A stretch of 39,193 nt of DNA from Lachnospiraceae bacterium AM93-12TA (GCA_027698105.1 JAQERH010000013.1:1-39193); one strand, 5' to 3'; shown: positions 24,827 to 33,393, counted from the stretch's first letter. The notes: a model not told the origin generated them from the letters alone. Made by a program: numbers and translations.

Positions 24827-25690
24827 ATGAAGAACAACATTGAAAAGACAGCTGCAGTGATTGATTATATAGAAGCTCATTTGTCTGAAAAACTGGATTT
24901 AGAGCTGGTGGCAGAGGCGGTTCACTATTCAAAGTATTATCTGCACCGGATTTTTACACAGACGGTGGGGCTGACGGTACACGATTATGTGAAGCGCAGA
25001 CAGCTGACAGAGGCTGCCAAGCTGCTGGTTTTTTCTGAAAAATCCATTTTAGAGATTGCTCTTTTGGCGGGCTATGAAAGCCAGCAGGCCTTTACAGACA
25101 GCTTTCGGGCGATGTATAAAAAGGCGCCGGGACAGTACCGGGAAGAGGAGGAATTCTATCCGCTGCAGCTTCGGTACTGTTTAAACAGTGAACCTGTGGA
25201 ATTTGGCGGGATAGAGGAGATGGAGCAGAGAATCCGGCCTGCTTCGGAGGAGGATATCTCCGCCTGGATCGAGCTGGCCAGACTGGCGGTGGACGGCTTT
25301 CCCTGTCTGGACGAAGCGCAGCACATGCAGTGGCTGAGAGAGTGTATCAGACAGGGACAGGCCTTCATTTTAAAGGACAGAGAGACGACGGCCGGAGTGA
25401 TGGGAATAACAAAGAATACCGGCAGCATTGACTTTCTGGGAGTGCATCCCCAGTACAGGAAGAAGGGGATCGCACAGGCCTTTCTGCGAAAGGCATTTTC
25501 TCTGCTGGAAGAGGGCCATGAGCTTACAGTGACCACCTTTCGGGAGGGAGACAGGGCCGATACTGGGCACAGAGCAGATTTAAAACGCCTGGGATTTGCG
25601 GAAGCGGAGCTTTTAGTAGAGTTCGGCTATCCGACTCAGCGGTTTGTGCTCCAGAAAGAAAAGCTGGAGGGCATGAATGATGAGTCGTGA
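24827..25690 (+). CDS. AraC-type regulator fused to GNAT acetyltransferase
   Basis: A 287-residue two-domain protein. Residues ~5-105 are an AraC/XylS DNA-binding domain with both helix-turn-helices (LDLELVAEAVHYSKYYLHRIF and ILEIALLAGYESQQAFTDSFR, then YKKAPGQYR). Residues ~135-280 are a GNAT fold with the acetyl-CoA loop QYRKKGIAQAFL after the strand IDFLGVHP. The N-terminal position of the AraC domain and the acetyltransferase at the sensor end are an uncommon order. It overlaps the MATE gene by 14 bases and is probably its local regulator, with the GNAT domain sensing or modifying the exported compound. That role is inference. Confidence 0.85.
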   Translation: MKNNIEKTAAVIDYIEAHLSEKLDLELVAEAVHYSKYYLHRIFTQTVGLTVHDYVKRRQLTEAAKLLVFSEKSILEIALLAGYESQQAFTDSFRAMYKKAPGQYREEEEFYPLQLRYCLNSEPVEFGGIEEMEQRIRPASEEDISAWIELARLAVDGFPCLDEAQHMQWLRECIRQGQAFILKDRETTAGVMGITKNTGSIDFLGVHPQYRKKGIAQAFLRKAFSLLEEGHELTVTTFREGDRADTGHRADLKRLGFAEAELLVEFGYPTQRFVLQKEKLEGMNDES

Positions 25691-27044
25691 TAAGGTTCAC
25701 CCCTTAGGGCAGGATTTTACAGCGTCCTCCCTGCTGAAATTTGCCTTTCCAACCATGGTGACTATGGTTTTCATGGGACTGTATACCATAGGGGACACAA
25801 TACTGGTTTCACGCTTTGTCAGTACGGACGCTCTGTCTGCTGTTAATATAGTAACGCCTGTGATCAATCTGATTGTGGGACTTGGCTCTATGATTGCCAT
25901 GGGAGGAAGCGCTGTGATTGCCCGAAAACTGGGCGAGGGGAAAAAAGAAGAGGCTTCGCAGGAGTTTACCCTTCTTTTATGCTTTGGAGCGGTTCTGGGA
26001 GGTCTGATAGCAGGTGTTGGAACCTTGCTTTGCAGCGAAATTATACACAGTTTGGGTTCAGGCCCCAGGCTGTTTCCCTACTGCCAGGCGTATCTGTCTG
26101 TGCTTTTCCTGTTTACCCCTGCAAGCATTCTGCAGGTGCTGTTTCAAAATCTGATCATTGCGGCTGGACGGCCTGGACTTGGCATGGCGCTCTCAGTGGG
26201 AGCTGGATTGGTCAATGTGCTGCTGGATCTTATTTTTATGGGAATGTTTCACATGGGGATTGCTGGATCTGCTCTGGGGACAGGGATCGGCTATCTCATT
26301 CCCACGGCAGTTGGAGCTGCCTTTTTTATGAGAGAAAGAGGAGGCATCAGCTTTCGAAAACCTGCTCTCCATTTCCGGGTATTGATTGAAAGCTGTGCCA
26401 ATGGGTGTTCAGAGCTGATCAGTCAGGCAGCTGCGGCTGTCACCACCTTTTTGTTTAACCGTATCATGATGGGGCTTTTGGGCGAGGACGGAGTGGCAGC
26501 CGTTACGATTATGATTTATTCTCAGTTCCTTCTGACAACTCTGTACATTGGATTCTCCATGGGCGTATCTCCTGTGATTAGCTACCAGTTAGGGGCGCAG
26601 AATTACCGGAATCTGAGCAGGATAATGGGTATCTGCCTGACTTTTATTGTGTCGGTATCTGTATTCCTATTTGCGCTGTCTATGACATTTGGACCAGCTC
26701 TGGTGACGGTTTTTTCACCTGTCGGAACGCCGGTCTATGAAATCGCAGCAAAAGGCTTTCCTGTTTTTTCGTTCAGTTTTCTGTTCTGCGGAGTAGGTAT
26801 TTTCGCCTCTGCGGCCTTTACCGCCCTCTCAGATGGAAAAACCTCGGCGTTTATTTCCTTTCTTCGGACCTTTGGGCTGATTACATTGTTTTTGATGATT
26901 CTGCCAGACAGGCTGGGAGTCCTGGGTGTGTGGCTGTCTGTTCCGGCAGCAGAACTGGCGGCCATGGCTGTTTCGATTTTTTGCCTGAAAAGGGCAGCAG
27001 GAAAGAAAAATGCTTGTATTTCTGGAAAAAGTGTGATAGGATAA
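25677..27044 (+). CDS. MATE-family multidrug/sodium antiporter
   Basis: A 455-residue membrane protein with about twelve hydrophobic helices in two related halves, as in MATE exporters, which expel drugs or metabolites using Na+ or H+ gradients. Helix 1 region FAFPTMVTMVFMGLYTIGDTILVSRFVSTDALSAVN and the second-half counterpart YSQFLLTTLYIGFSMGVSPVISYQLGAQNYRN carry the family pattern. It is coupled to the AraC-GNAT gene by the overlapping ATGATGA start. The substrate is unknown. Confidence 0.88.
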   Translation: MMSRDKVHPLGQDFTASSLLKFAFPTMVTMVFMGLYTIGDTILVSRFVSTDALSAVNIVTPVINLIVGLGSMIAMGGSAVIARKLGEGKKEEASQEFTLLLCFGAVLGGLIAGVGTLLCSEIIHSLGSGPRLFPYCQAYLSVLFLFTPASILQVLFQNLIIAAGRPGLGMALSVGAGLVNVLLDLIFMGMFHMGIAGSALGTGIGYLIPTAVGAAFFMRERGGISFRKPALHFRVLIESCANGCSELISQAAAAVTTFLFNRIMMGLLGEDGVAAVTIMIYSQFLLTTLYIGFSMGVSPVISYQLGAQNYRNLSRIMGICLTFIVSVSVFLFALSMTFGPALVTVFSPVGTPVYEIAAKGFPVFSFSFLFCGVGIFASAAFTALSDGKTSAFISFLRTFGLITLFLMILPDRLGVLGVWLSVPAAELAAMAVSIFCLKRAAGKKNACISGKSVIG

Positions 27045-27072
27045 TCTTGTTTGACTATAGGAGGTGCAAAAG

Positions 27073-27309
27073 ATGTTACGAGGGATTCTTACCTTTGTAT
27101 TTGTTGCTATATGTGTATTTTTGACAGTTGTAGTATTGCTTCAGGAAGGCAAGTCAGCAGGTTTATCCGGTACTATTAATGGTATGGCTGACAGCTACTG
27201 GGGAAGAAACAAGAGCCGTTCCATGGAGGGAAAACTGGAGAAGCTTACGAAGTACGGAGCGATTCTCTGGCTGATCCTGGCGCTTGTGCTTAACTTAAAG
27301 GTATTTTAA
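27073..27309 (+). CDS. secG: preprotein translocase subunit SecG
   Basis: Small SecYEG channel subunit that stimulates SecA-driven protein export. It has 78 residues with two membrane helices (FVFVAICVFLTVVVLLQEGKSAGLSG and the C-terminal GAILWLILALVLNLK) around a polar loop with the family GxxxGLSG-type motif. ATG 27073 is preceded by GGAGGTG. It heads the secG-rnr-smpB-ssrA block common in Firmicutes. Confidence 0.92.
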   Translation: MLRGILTFVFVAICVFLTVVVLLQEGKSAGLSGTINGMADSYWGRNKSRSMEGKLEKLTKYGAILWLILALVLNLKVF

Positions 27310-27320
27310 ACTGATTCAGA

Positions 27321-27351
27321 AGACACTCTTGGCAGCAGGAGTGTCTTTTTT
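27321..27351 (+). terminator. Rho-independent terminator of secG
   Basis: AGACACTC (27321-27328) pairs with GAGTGTCT (27339-27346) around a 10-base loop, followed by T residues through 27351. The T-tract is shared with a large palindrome that follows. Confidence 0.85.
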
Positions 27352-27383
27352 AGTTCACAGGACTAGTCCTGTGAACTAAAAAA
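27346..27383. repeat. perfect 38-bp palindrome
   Basis: TTTTTTAGTTCACAGGACT (27346-27364) is followed without spacer by its exact complement AGTCCTGTGAACTAAAAAA (27365-27383). Read leftward it would be a hairpin with a U-tract; read rightward it begins in the secG terminator's T-tract. It could be a reverse-strand terminator, a cruciform or a protein site. Confidence 0.85.
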
Positions 27384-27433
27384 CGCTCCGCGGGCGGAGG
27401 ATTCTGCTTTGCGGGGAGAGAAGAATTTTACAA

Positions 27434-27476
27434 TATCAGGAGACGCATGAAACCGGTAAAATGCGGAATCCTGATA
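27434..27476 (+). promoter_or_regulatory. two-tier hairpin upstream of rnr
   Basis: TATCAGGA (27434-27441) pairs with TCCTGATA (27469-27476), and inside it CGCAT (27444-27448) pairs with ATGCG (27461-27465). The 12-base loop contains the self-complementary ACCGGT. It lies 68 bases before the rnr start and could control rnr translation or be a processing site. Confidence 0.5.
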
Positions 27477-27543
27477 GAATGAGTCAACACAGACAGCAGG
27501 GAATATACCCTGCAGGTCAAACAGGAATATCTGGAGAAAAACA

Positions 27544-29724
27544 GTGGGAAAAGAAGATAGAAATCAGAAAAAAGGATTAGAACGCAGCCCGTCAGAAGCA
27601 GGGGTTTTAGAACAGCGCAAAGCCATGCTGGTCTCCCTGATGAATGAGGAGGCTTATGTGCCCATGAAGCTGAAGGAGCTGGCTATTTTGCTGAATGTTC
27701 CTAAGGAGCAGAGGGAGGAATTAAAGCAGGTACTGAATCTTCTCTTAGCCGAAGGAAAAATCAGTGTCTCTAAAAAAGGAAAATTTGGAAAGGCTGAGAC
27801 TTTCGCCCTGGTAGGTGTATTTTCCGGTCATTCCAGAGGCTTTGGCTTCGTAGCCATTGAGGGAAGAGAAGAGGATGTGTTTATCCCGGCTGATAAAACG
27901 GGAGGAGCGCTCCACGGAGACAAGGTGCAGATTGTCATTGACAGTGAGAGAAGAGGCGGCCGTCCGGAGGGAACGGTTGTGCGGATTCTGGAACATGCCA
28001 ATGAAACGCTGGTGGGAACCTATCAAAAAGGAAAGGGCTATGGCTTCGTTGTCCCGGATAATCAGAAAATATCAAAGGATATTTTTATTCCCCAGGGCTG
28101 TGATCAGGGTGCAGTCAGCGGCCACAAGGTCATGGTGAAAATCAAGGACTTCGGGGAAAAGAAAGGGAAAAAGCCGGAGGGCGTTATCACGGAAATTTTG
28201 GGTCACATCCACGACCCGGGAGTGGATATTCTGTCCATCGTTAGAGCCTATGATCTTCCGGAGGAGTTTCCGGGAGCAGTGAAGACTCAGCTGAAGCAGA
28301 TTCCTGATGAGGTGACGAAAGACAGCTGGGCCGGCAGAAAGGATCTCAGAGATCTGCCTACCGTTACCATTGACGGCGAGGAGGCTAAGGATTTGGATGA
28401 TGCTATCAGCATTGAGCGGGCCGGAGAAGGGTATCTTCTCGGCGTCCATATTGCAGATGTCAGCCATTATGTGCAGGAACACACACCTCTCGATGAGGAA
28501 GCTTTAAAGAGGGGAACCAGCGTATATCTGGTGGATCGCGTGATCCCTATGCTGCCCCACAAGCTTTCCAATGGTATCTGCTCTCTGAATGAGGGGGAGG
28601 ACAGGCTGGCTCTCAGCTGCCTGATGGAAATTGACAGCCAGGGGAATGTGACAGGCCATGAAATCGCTGAGACAGTGATTCGCTCTGATCGGAGAATGAC
28701 CTACACAGCGGTGAATGCCATTGTGACGGATCACGATCCACAGGTAACGGCGGAATATGCTGAGTTTGCAGAGATGTTTCTCTTGATGAAGGAGCTGGCA
28801 GATATTCTTCGGAAAAAACGCCATGCAAGGGGATCCATTGACTTTGATTTCCCGGAAAGTAAGATTTTGCTGGATGAGAAAGGAAAGCCGACAGAGATCA
28901 AGGCCTATGAGAGAAACGCAGCCACCAGAATTATCGAAGATTTCATGCTGCTGGCCAATGAGACAGTGGCGGAGGACTACTTCTGGCAGGAGCTGCCATT
29001 CCTCTATCGGACTCATGATAAGCCGGATGAGGATCGGATGAAGCGCCTGGGAACCTTTATCAATAACTTCGGGTATGTGTTAAGGATGCCCGGAGGGCAG
29101 GTATACCCCAAGGAGATCCAGAAGCTGCTTGACAAGGTGGAAGGCACTCCTGAGGAACTGCTGATCAGCCGCCTGACACTGCGGTCTATGAAGCAGGCAA
29201 AATACACCATAGAAAATACAGGACATTTTGGCCTGGCGGCCAGATATTATACACATTTTACATCTCCTATCAGGAGATACCCGGATCTGCAGATTCATCG
29301 AATCATGAAAGAGGCTCTTCACGGCGGTCTGACGGGAAAAAGAATTTCCCATTATGAAAAAATTCTGCCGAAGGTGGCAGTACAGACTTCGGCTCTGGAG
29401 AGGCGGGCTGATGAGGCAGAGCGGGAGACGGATAAACTGAAAAAGGTTCAGTATATGGAACAGTTTATCGGTCAGGAATTTGAAGGCGTTATTTCCGGCG
29501 TTACCAGCTGGGGCTTCTACGTGGAGCTTCCAAATACAGTGGAGGGACTCGTCCATATCAGTGAGCTCAGGGACGATTACTATGTATTTCTGGAGGAACG
29601 GTACGAGCTTTGCGGGGAAATGACAGGAAAAACGTATAAATTAGGTCAGACAATTCGGGTACAGGTGACAGGCTGTGACCGTTTTTCAAAGACTATCGAC
29701 TTTATTCCAGCCAAAGAGTTTTAG
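27544..29724 (+). CDS. rnr: ribonuclease R
   Basis: A 3'-to-5' exoribonuclease that degrades structured RNA and takes part in tmRNA-linked decay of faulty mRNAs. The 726 residues run as follows: an N-terminal winged-helix region (~25-85), two cold-shock domains (FSGHSRGFGFVAIEGREEDVFIP and KGYGFVVPDNQKISKDIFIP), the RNB catalytic domain with DGEEAKDLDDAIS aspartates and YTHFTSPIRRYPD, then the S1 domain (GVISGVTSWGFYVELPNTVEGLVHI) and a short tail without the lysine-rich end of the E. coli enzyme. GTG 27544 follows CTGGAG; ATG 27625 is an alternative but would cut the helical domain. It lies just upstream of smpB and ssrA. Confidence 0.94.
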   Translation: MGKEDRNQKKGLERSPSEAGVLEQRKAMLVSLMNEEAYVPMKLKELAILLNVPKEQREELKQVLNLLLAEGKISVSKKGKFGKAETFALVGVFSGHSRGFGFVAIEGREEDVFIPADKTGGALHGDKVQIVIDSERRGGRPEGTVVRILEHANETLVGTYQKGKGYGFVVPDNQKISKDIFIPQGCDQGAVSGHKVMVKIKDFGEKKGKKPEGVITEILGHIHDPGVDILSIVRAYDLPEEFPGAVKTQLKQIPDEVTKDSWAGRKDLRDLPTVTIDGEEAKDLDDAISIERAGEGYLLGVHIADVSHYVQEHTPLDEEALKRGTSVYLVDRVIPMLPHKLSNGICSLNEGEDRLALSCLMEIDSQGNVTGHEIAETVIRSDRRMTYTAVNAIVTDHDPQVTAEYAEFAEMFLLMKELADILRKKRHARGSIDFDFPESKILLDEKGKPTEIKAYERNAATRIIEDFMLLANETVAEDYFWQELPFLYRTHDKPDEDRMKRLGTFINNFGYVLRMPGGQVYPKEIQKLLDKVEGTPEELLISRLTLRSMKQAKYTIENTGHFGLAARYYTHFTSPIRRYPDLQIHRIMKEALHGGLTGKRISHYEKILPKVAVQTSALERRADEAERETDKLKKVQYMEQFIGQEFEGVISGVTSWGFYVELPNTVEGLVHISELRDDYYVFLEERYELCGEMTGKTYKLGQTIRVQVTGCDRFSKTIDFIPAKEF

Positions 29725-29755
29725 GCTTCGGGAGTAAAACAGGAGGAGAAACAGA

Positions 29756-30220
29756 ATGGGAACGAATAACTTTAAGCTGGTGGCCAATAATAAAAAGGCA
29801 TATCACGATTACTTTATTGATGACAAGTATGAGACGGGCATTGAACTTTATGGGACAGAGGTAAAGTCTATCCGCATGGGAAAATGCAGCATCAAGGAAG
29901 CCTTTGTGCGGATTGAAAATGGGCAGGTATATATCTATGGCATGCATATCAGTCCCTATGAAAAGGGAAATATCTTTAATAAGGATCCGCTGAGACAGAG
30001 AAAGCTGCTGATGCACCGCAGAGAGATTGATAAGCTTTTGTCAAAAATAAAGGAGAAGGGATTCACCCTGGTTCCCCTCCAGGTTTATTTTAAGGGAAGT
30101 CTTGTGAAGGTGGAGATTGGCCTGGCGCGAGGTAAGAAGCTCTACGACAAGCGTGACGATATCGCTAAGAAAGATGCGAAACGGGAGATGGAGAGAAGCT
30201 TTAAGGCGAAGAACCTGTAA
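29756..30220 (+). CDS. smpB: SsrA-binding protein SmpB
   Basis: SmpB binds tmRNA and brings it to stalled ribosomes. The 154-residue protein has the beta-barrel core ([41 protein letters not shown]) and the lysine-rich C-terminal tail ([25 protein letters not shown]) that mimics mRNA in the ribosome. ATG 29756 has an AGGAGGAG site. Its target RNA gene is 198 bases downstream. Confidence 0.96.
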   Translation: MGTNNFKLVANNKKAYHDYFIDDKYETGIELYGTEVKSIRMGKCSIKEAFVRIENGQVYIYGMHISPYEKGNIFNKDPLRQRKLLMHRREIDKLLSKIKEKGFTLVPLQVYFKGSLVKVEIGLARGKKLYDKRDDIAKKDAKREMERSFKAKNL

Positions 30221-30239
30221 GAAGCAGGTGAAAATGCAG

Positions 30240-30343
30240 GCATGAGGAAAAAATTTCTTGTTCTGCTCAAAGTCACCGAAAACAGGCGCACTAGGAAAAA
30301 TTTTCTTGTTCCATTTAAAGTCACCGAAAATTTTTCCTCGTGC
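30240..30343. repeat. direct repeats with large inverted repeat between smpB and ssrA
   Basis: Two ~43-base units (30240-30282 and 30288-30330) share AGGAAAAA, TTTCTTGTTC and AAAGTCACCGAAAA. The second unit opens with GCACTAGGAAAAATTTT (30288-30304), which pairs with AAAATTTTTCCTCGTGC (30327-30343), 17 positions with one mismatch. No coding sense is seen, and it may be a REP-like or MITE-like element. Confidence 0.65.
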
Positions 30344-30371
30344 TTAAACAGGGGACGGCTTTACAAAAGAT

Positions 30372-30400
30372 TTGACATCAAAGGGAAACGGTGTTAGAAT
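30372..30400 (+). promoter_or_regulatory. sigma-A promoter for ssrA
   Basis: TTGACA (30372-30377), a 17-base spacer and TAGAAT (30395-30400) lie about 18 bases before the tmRNA 5' end. Confidence 0.8.
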
Positions 30401-30417
30401 ATAACGACAGTGCATAA

Positions 30418-30759
30418 GGGCCAGTACCGGTTTCGACAGGGGCTATGCAGCTGGTGAAGCTATCCGCATGCGATGCGTTAAATGGCAAAATTAAAATTAA
30501 ACGCTAACGATAGAAAATTAGCACTTGCTGCTTAATTGCAGCAGTTGTCAGCCTTAGAGCACTCACACTTTAAGAATCTGGCATCGACTATGTGAGAAAC
30601 GATGGCGGGAGGGCACCGGACCGTCAGGCGTATCAGGGGCTACTGAAGTTCTGAGGATGTTCGTTTCCGCAGGATGGAGGGAATGAAAAAGAACGGACTA
30701 TGATAGTAGAAGAACAGGGAATTGGTTCTTGGACACGGGTTCGACTCCCGTCTGGTCCA
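30418..30759 (+). ncRNA. ssrA: transfer-messenger RNA
   Basis: tmRNA rescues stalled ribosomes and adds a degradation tag. The 5' end GGGCCAG and the 3' strand CTGGTCC form the acceptor stem, with the T-arm CGGGTTCGACTCCCG before it. The tag frame (30485-30535) starts at GCA and encodes AKLKLNANDRKLALAA, ending LAA as usual for ClpXP recognition. The 3' CCA is not encoded (CCACTC follows), so it must be added. The adjacent smpB and rnr genes act in the same pathway. Confidence 0.95.
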
Positions 30760-30768
30760 CTCACGATG

Positions 30769-30814
30769 AACCCTTGTAAATATGGGATTTTTCCTTTATT
30801 TACAAGGGTTTTTC
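30769..30814 (+). terminator. Rho-independent terminator of ssrA
   Basis: AACCCTTGTAAAT (30769-30781) and ATTTACAAGGGTT (30798-30810) form a perfect 13-bp stem followed by a T-run. Confidence 0.9.
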
Positions 30815-30998
30815 TATGTTTTGGGTGAAGCACTACTGCACTAAAAAGAAGCCTTTTTTCATGCTTTATGCAACACGAATGCAACACGAAAATCACACGT
30901 TTTATACTGTTCTACTGCAGTTTCGGTGCGCTCAGTTCTGGAACAAGCCCCACAGAAGTGAATACAATATAAATAAAGAACGCTATAAGGAAAAGATA

Positions 30999-31817
30999 AT
31001 GGGAAGAGATATTAAAAAATGTCATCCCCGCCTGCAGGAGGCTTTTTGGCAGCTGCTGGTCAAATGCAGCGCCCGCGGACTTACCGTTGGTCTGGGAGAG
31101 TGCTTCCGAACTGTAGCAGAACAGGATGCACTGTATGCCCAGGGCAGGACGGAGCCGGGAAGTATTGTAACGTATGCAAAAGGTTCCAGCTATGCTTCAC
31201 AGCACCAGTGGGGGATTGCCTTTGATTTTTACAGAAATGATGGGAAAGGAGCCTATAACGACTCGGATCATTTTTTCCAGCGGGTAGGTGAAGTGGGGAA
31301 AAGCCTCGGACTGGGCTGGGGTGGCGACTGGACCAGTATTGTTGACAAACCGCATTTTTATTTGCCGGACTGGGGCAGCGGGACAAAAATTTTGAGAAAG
31401 CAGTATGGAACCTTTGAACATTTTAAGAAGACGTGGGAGGGAATGAAGATGGAGTATACCTATATGCCCATCAGTACAGGAAATGATAAGGTGAAAGTGA
31501 CGGCATCTTCTCTGATTATCAGGAAAGAACCTGGGGGAGAAGACACAGGAAGCAGATATCACAGAGGAGAACGAATCGCGCCGATAGAAAAGGCAGTATA
31601 CGCTTCAGAGCGGTGGTTTAGAACAAAACGAGGCTGGATCAGCGCAGACTATCTCCGGGGCTGGATTCTGGAAGATAACCAGTGGTGGTATATTGAGCCG
31701 GGATATTCCTATCCGAAAGGCTGTCTGAAGCTGATTGACGGGAAATGTTACAGTTTTGATTTTAACGGCTGGATGCTGACGGCAGACAGGATCCGATCCG
31801 ATGGAGAAATCGTCTGA
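30999..31817 (+). CDS. M15 peptidase (endolysin-like) with SH3-like and repeat C-terminus
   Basis: A 272-residue probable zinc peptidoglycan peptidase of the M15/LAS group (L-alanyl-D-glutamate or D,D-peptidase). The zinc motif S-x-H-x(2)-G-x-A-x-D is seen as SQHQWGIAFD (H69, D76), with the third ligand H119 in KPHFYLPDWG. Residues ~155-225 look like a bacterial SH3 wall-binding domain. The end (GWILEDNQWWYIEPG, GKCYSFDFNGWML) resembles a choline/glucan-binding repeat. There is no signal peptide, as in phage endolysins. ATG 30999 has an AAGGAAAAG site; the longer frame from 30816 overlaps the tmRNA terminator and is rejected. Its position just behind ssrA, a common integration site, hints at a prophage relic. 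Confidence 0.78.
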   Translation: MGRDIKKCHPRLQEAFWQLLVKCSARGLTVGLGECFRTVAEQDALYAQGRTEPGSIVTYAKGSSYASQHQWGIAFDFYRNDGKGAYNDSDHFFQRVGEVGKSLGLGWGGDWTSIVDKPHFYLPDWGSGTKILRKQYGTFEHFKKTWEGMKMEYTYMPISTGNDKVKVTASSLIIRKEPGGEDTGSRYHRGERIAPIEKAVYASERWFRTKRGWISADYLRGWILEDNQWWYIEPGYSYPKGCLKLIDGKCYSFDFNGWMLTADRIRSDGEIV

Positions 31818-31826
31818 TTCGGATAC

Positions 31827-31855
31827 TTGCAATCCGTTTGGGAATATTGTATTAT
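31827..31855 (+). promoter_or_regulatory. promoter for the second MATE gene
   Basis: TTGCAA (31827-31832), a 17-base spacer and TATTAT (31850-31855) give a plausible sigma-A promoter upstream of the gene at 31911. Confidence 0.5.
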
Positions 31856-31910
31856 TTTTTTGAGAAGTATACACAATTTTCCTTGTTTTAACTGGGGGAG
31901 GAGATAAAAT

Positions 31911-33287
31911 ATGGCAGAGGAGATGCGAAATGATTTTTCAAAGGGCAGTGTGGTGAAAAATATTTTAAACCTGGCAGTGCCTATGACATTGGCCCAGCTG
32001 ATCAATGTGCTCTACAATATTGTTGATCGGATATATATTGGAAGAATTCCAGAGCATGCCACTCTGTCCCTGACGGGAATCGGGCTGTCTCTGCCTATGA
32101 TTACCATGGTGACAGCATTTGCCAATCTGTTTGGAATGGGAGGCGCCCCGCTCTGTTCCATTGAACGGGGGAGGGGGAATCTGAAAGAAGCAGAAAAAAT
32201 CATGGGAAATTCTTTTTCCATGATGATGATATTCGGTGTGGTGCTGACAGTGTTCGGCCTGATTTTCAAAAAGCCTCTTCTCTATGCATTCGGAGCCAGC
32301 GATGCCACCTGGCCCTTTGCAGATGCCTATATTACGATTTATCTGCTTGGAAGTATTTTTGTCATGACAGGACTGGGGATGAATAGTTTTATCAATTCCC
32401 AGGGATTTGGACGGATTGGCATGTGTACCGTACTTTTGGGAGCGGTAGCTAATCTGGTGCTGGATCCAATTTTCATTTTTGGGCTGAATATGGGGATTCA
32501 GGGGGCAGCTCTGGCTACCGTTATTTCTCAGGCGCTCTCTGCTGCCTGGATTCTGTGGTTTCTGACAGGCAAGAGGGCAATTCTGAAACTGAAGCTTTCC
32601 TGCATGCGTCCAGAGCTTGGGCGGATAAAAGAGATCACAGCTCTTGGAATGAGCGGATTTACTATGGCAATTACTAACTGCACGGTTCAGATAGTCTGCA
32701 ATGCCACGCTTCAGGTGTATGGGGGTGATCTGTACGTGGGAATCATGACAGTTATCAACTCCCTCAGAGAAGTGGCTATTATGCCGGTACACGGCGTGAC
32801 CAACAGTGCCCAGCCAGTGATGGGATTTAATTATGGCGCGAAGGAGTATGGAAGAGTAAAACAGGCGATTCTATTTACCTCCATCTTTTCTATCTTTTAC
32901 ACGACACTGGCATGGGCGCTGCTGCACGGTTTTCCGGAATTTTTTATTCGCATGTTTAATCAGGATCAGGCTCTGATTGAGGCGGGAGTACCGGCTCTCA
33001 GGCTGTATTTCTTTGGATTTTTCATGATGTCTCTTCAATTTGCAGGTCAGGCGGTTTTTGTGGCTCTGGGAAAATCGAAGCAGGCAGTATTTTTTTCTAT
33101 TTTCCGCAAGGTAGTGATTGTGACTCCTCTGACTCTGTTTCTTCCGTCTCTGTTCCATATGGGAACAGACGGCGTATTTATTGCAGAACCGATTTCCAAT
33201 TTTGTGGGAGGCGCTGCCTGTTTTGGCACTATGATGTTCACTGTGTGGCGGGAACTGACAAGAAAACAGCATAACCTGGAGTTATAG
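31911..33287 (+). CDS. MATE-family efflux transporter
   Basis: A 458-residue membrane exporter with two six-helix halves. The N-terminus LAVPMTLAQLINVLYNIVDRIYIGRIPEHATLSLTGIG carries the MATE helix-1 pattern (pro-met, NxxDxxxIGR). The second half shows MPVHGVTNSAQPVMGFNYGAKEYGRVK, the counterpart of the QxxxGxxxGA pattern. It is only distantly related to the exporter at 25677. The ribosome site GGGGGAGGAG is strong. Its substrate is unknown. It is followed by ilvE with its own promoter. Confidence 0.88.
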   Translation: MAEEMRNDFSKGSVVKNILNLAVPMTLAQLINVLYNIVDRIYIGRIPEHATLSLTGIGLSLPMITMVTAFANLFGMGGAPLCSIERGRGNLKEAEKIMGNSFSMMMIFGVVLTVFGLIFKKPLLYAFGASDATWPFADAYITIYLLGSIFVMTGLGMNSFINSQGFGRIGMCTVLLGAVANLVLDPIFIFGLNMGIQGAALATVISQALSAAWILWFLTGKRAILKLKLSCMRPELGRIKEITALGMSGFTMAITNCTVQIVCNATLQVYGGDLYVGIMTVINSLREVAIMPVHGVTNSAQPVMGFNYGAKEYGRVKQAILFTSIFSIFYTTLAWALLHGFPEFFIRMFNQDQALIEAGVPALRLYFFGFFMMSLQFAGQAVFVALGKSKQAVFFSIFRKVVIVTPLTLFLPSLFHMGTDGVFIAEPISNFVGGAACFGTMMFTVWRELTRKQHNLEL

Positions 33288-33321
33288 TGTTATTCTATTT
33301 GCGGAAAACAAAAGAATCGTA

Positions 33322-33350
33322 TTGACAATACAGAATCAATCTACGATAAT
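33322..33350 (+). promoter_or_regulatory. sigma-A promoter for ilvE
   Basis: TTGACA (33322-33327), a 17-base spacer and GATAAT (33345-33350) lie 44 bases before the ilvE start. Confidence 0.7.
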
Positions 33351-33393
33351 GGAATATATTATAAAATTTGTTCGGAAAGGAAGGGTGAAGCCC

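Noticed and set aside
30240..30343. CRISPR array
   Set aside because: Only two degenerate units with no spacer pattern and no cas genes.
30633..30896. Minus-strand 87-residue ORF over the tmRNA 3' half
   Set aside because: It lies antisense to ssrA and its terminator; it has no ribosome site or family features and is a known type of false gene.
30816..30998. N-terminal extension of the M15 peptidase
   Set aside because: It overlaps the ssrA terminator and gives no recognisable protein segment; ATG 30999 has a ribosome site.
31965..32792. 275-residue minus-strand ORF
   Set aside because: Antisense to the MATE gene and of skewed composition (many H, Q, S, N); no family pattern.
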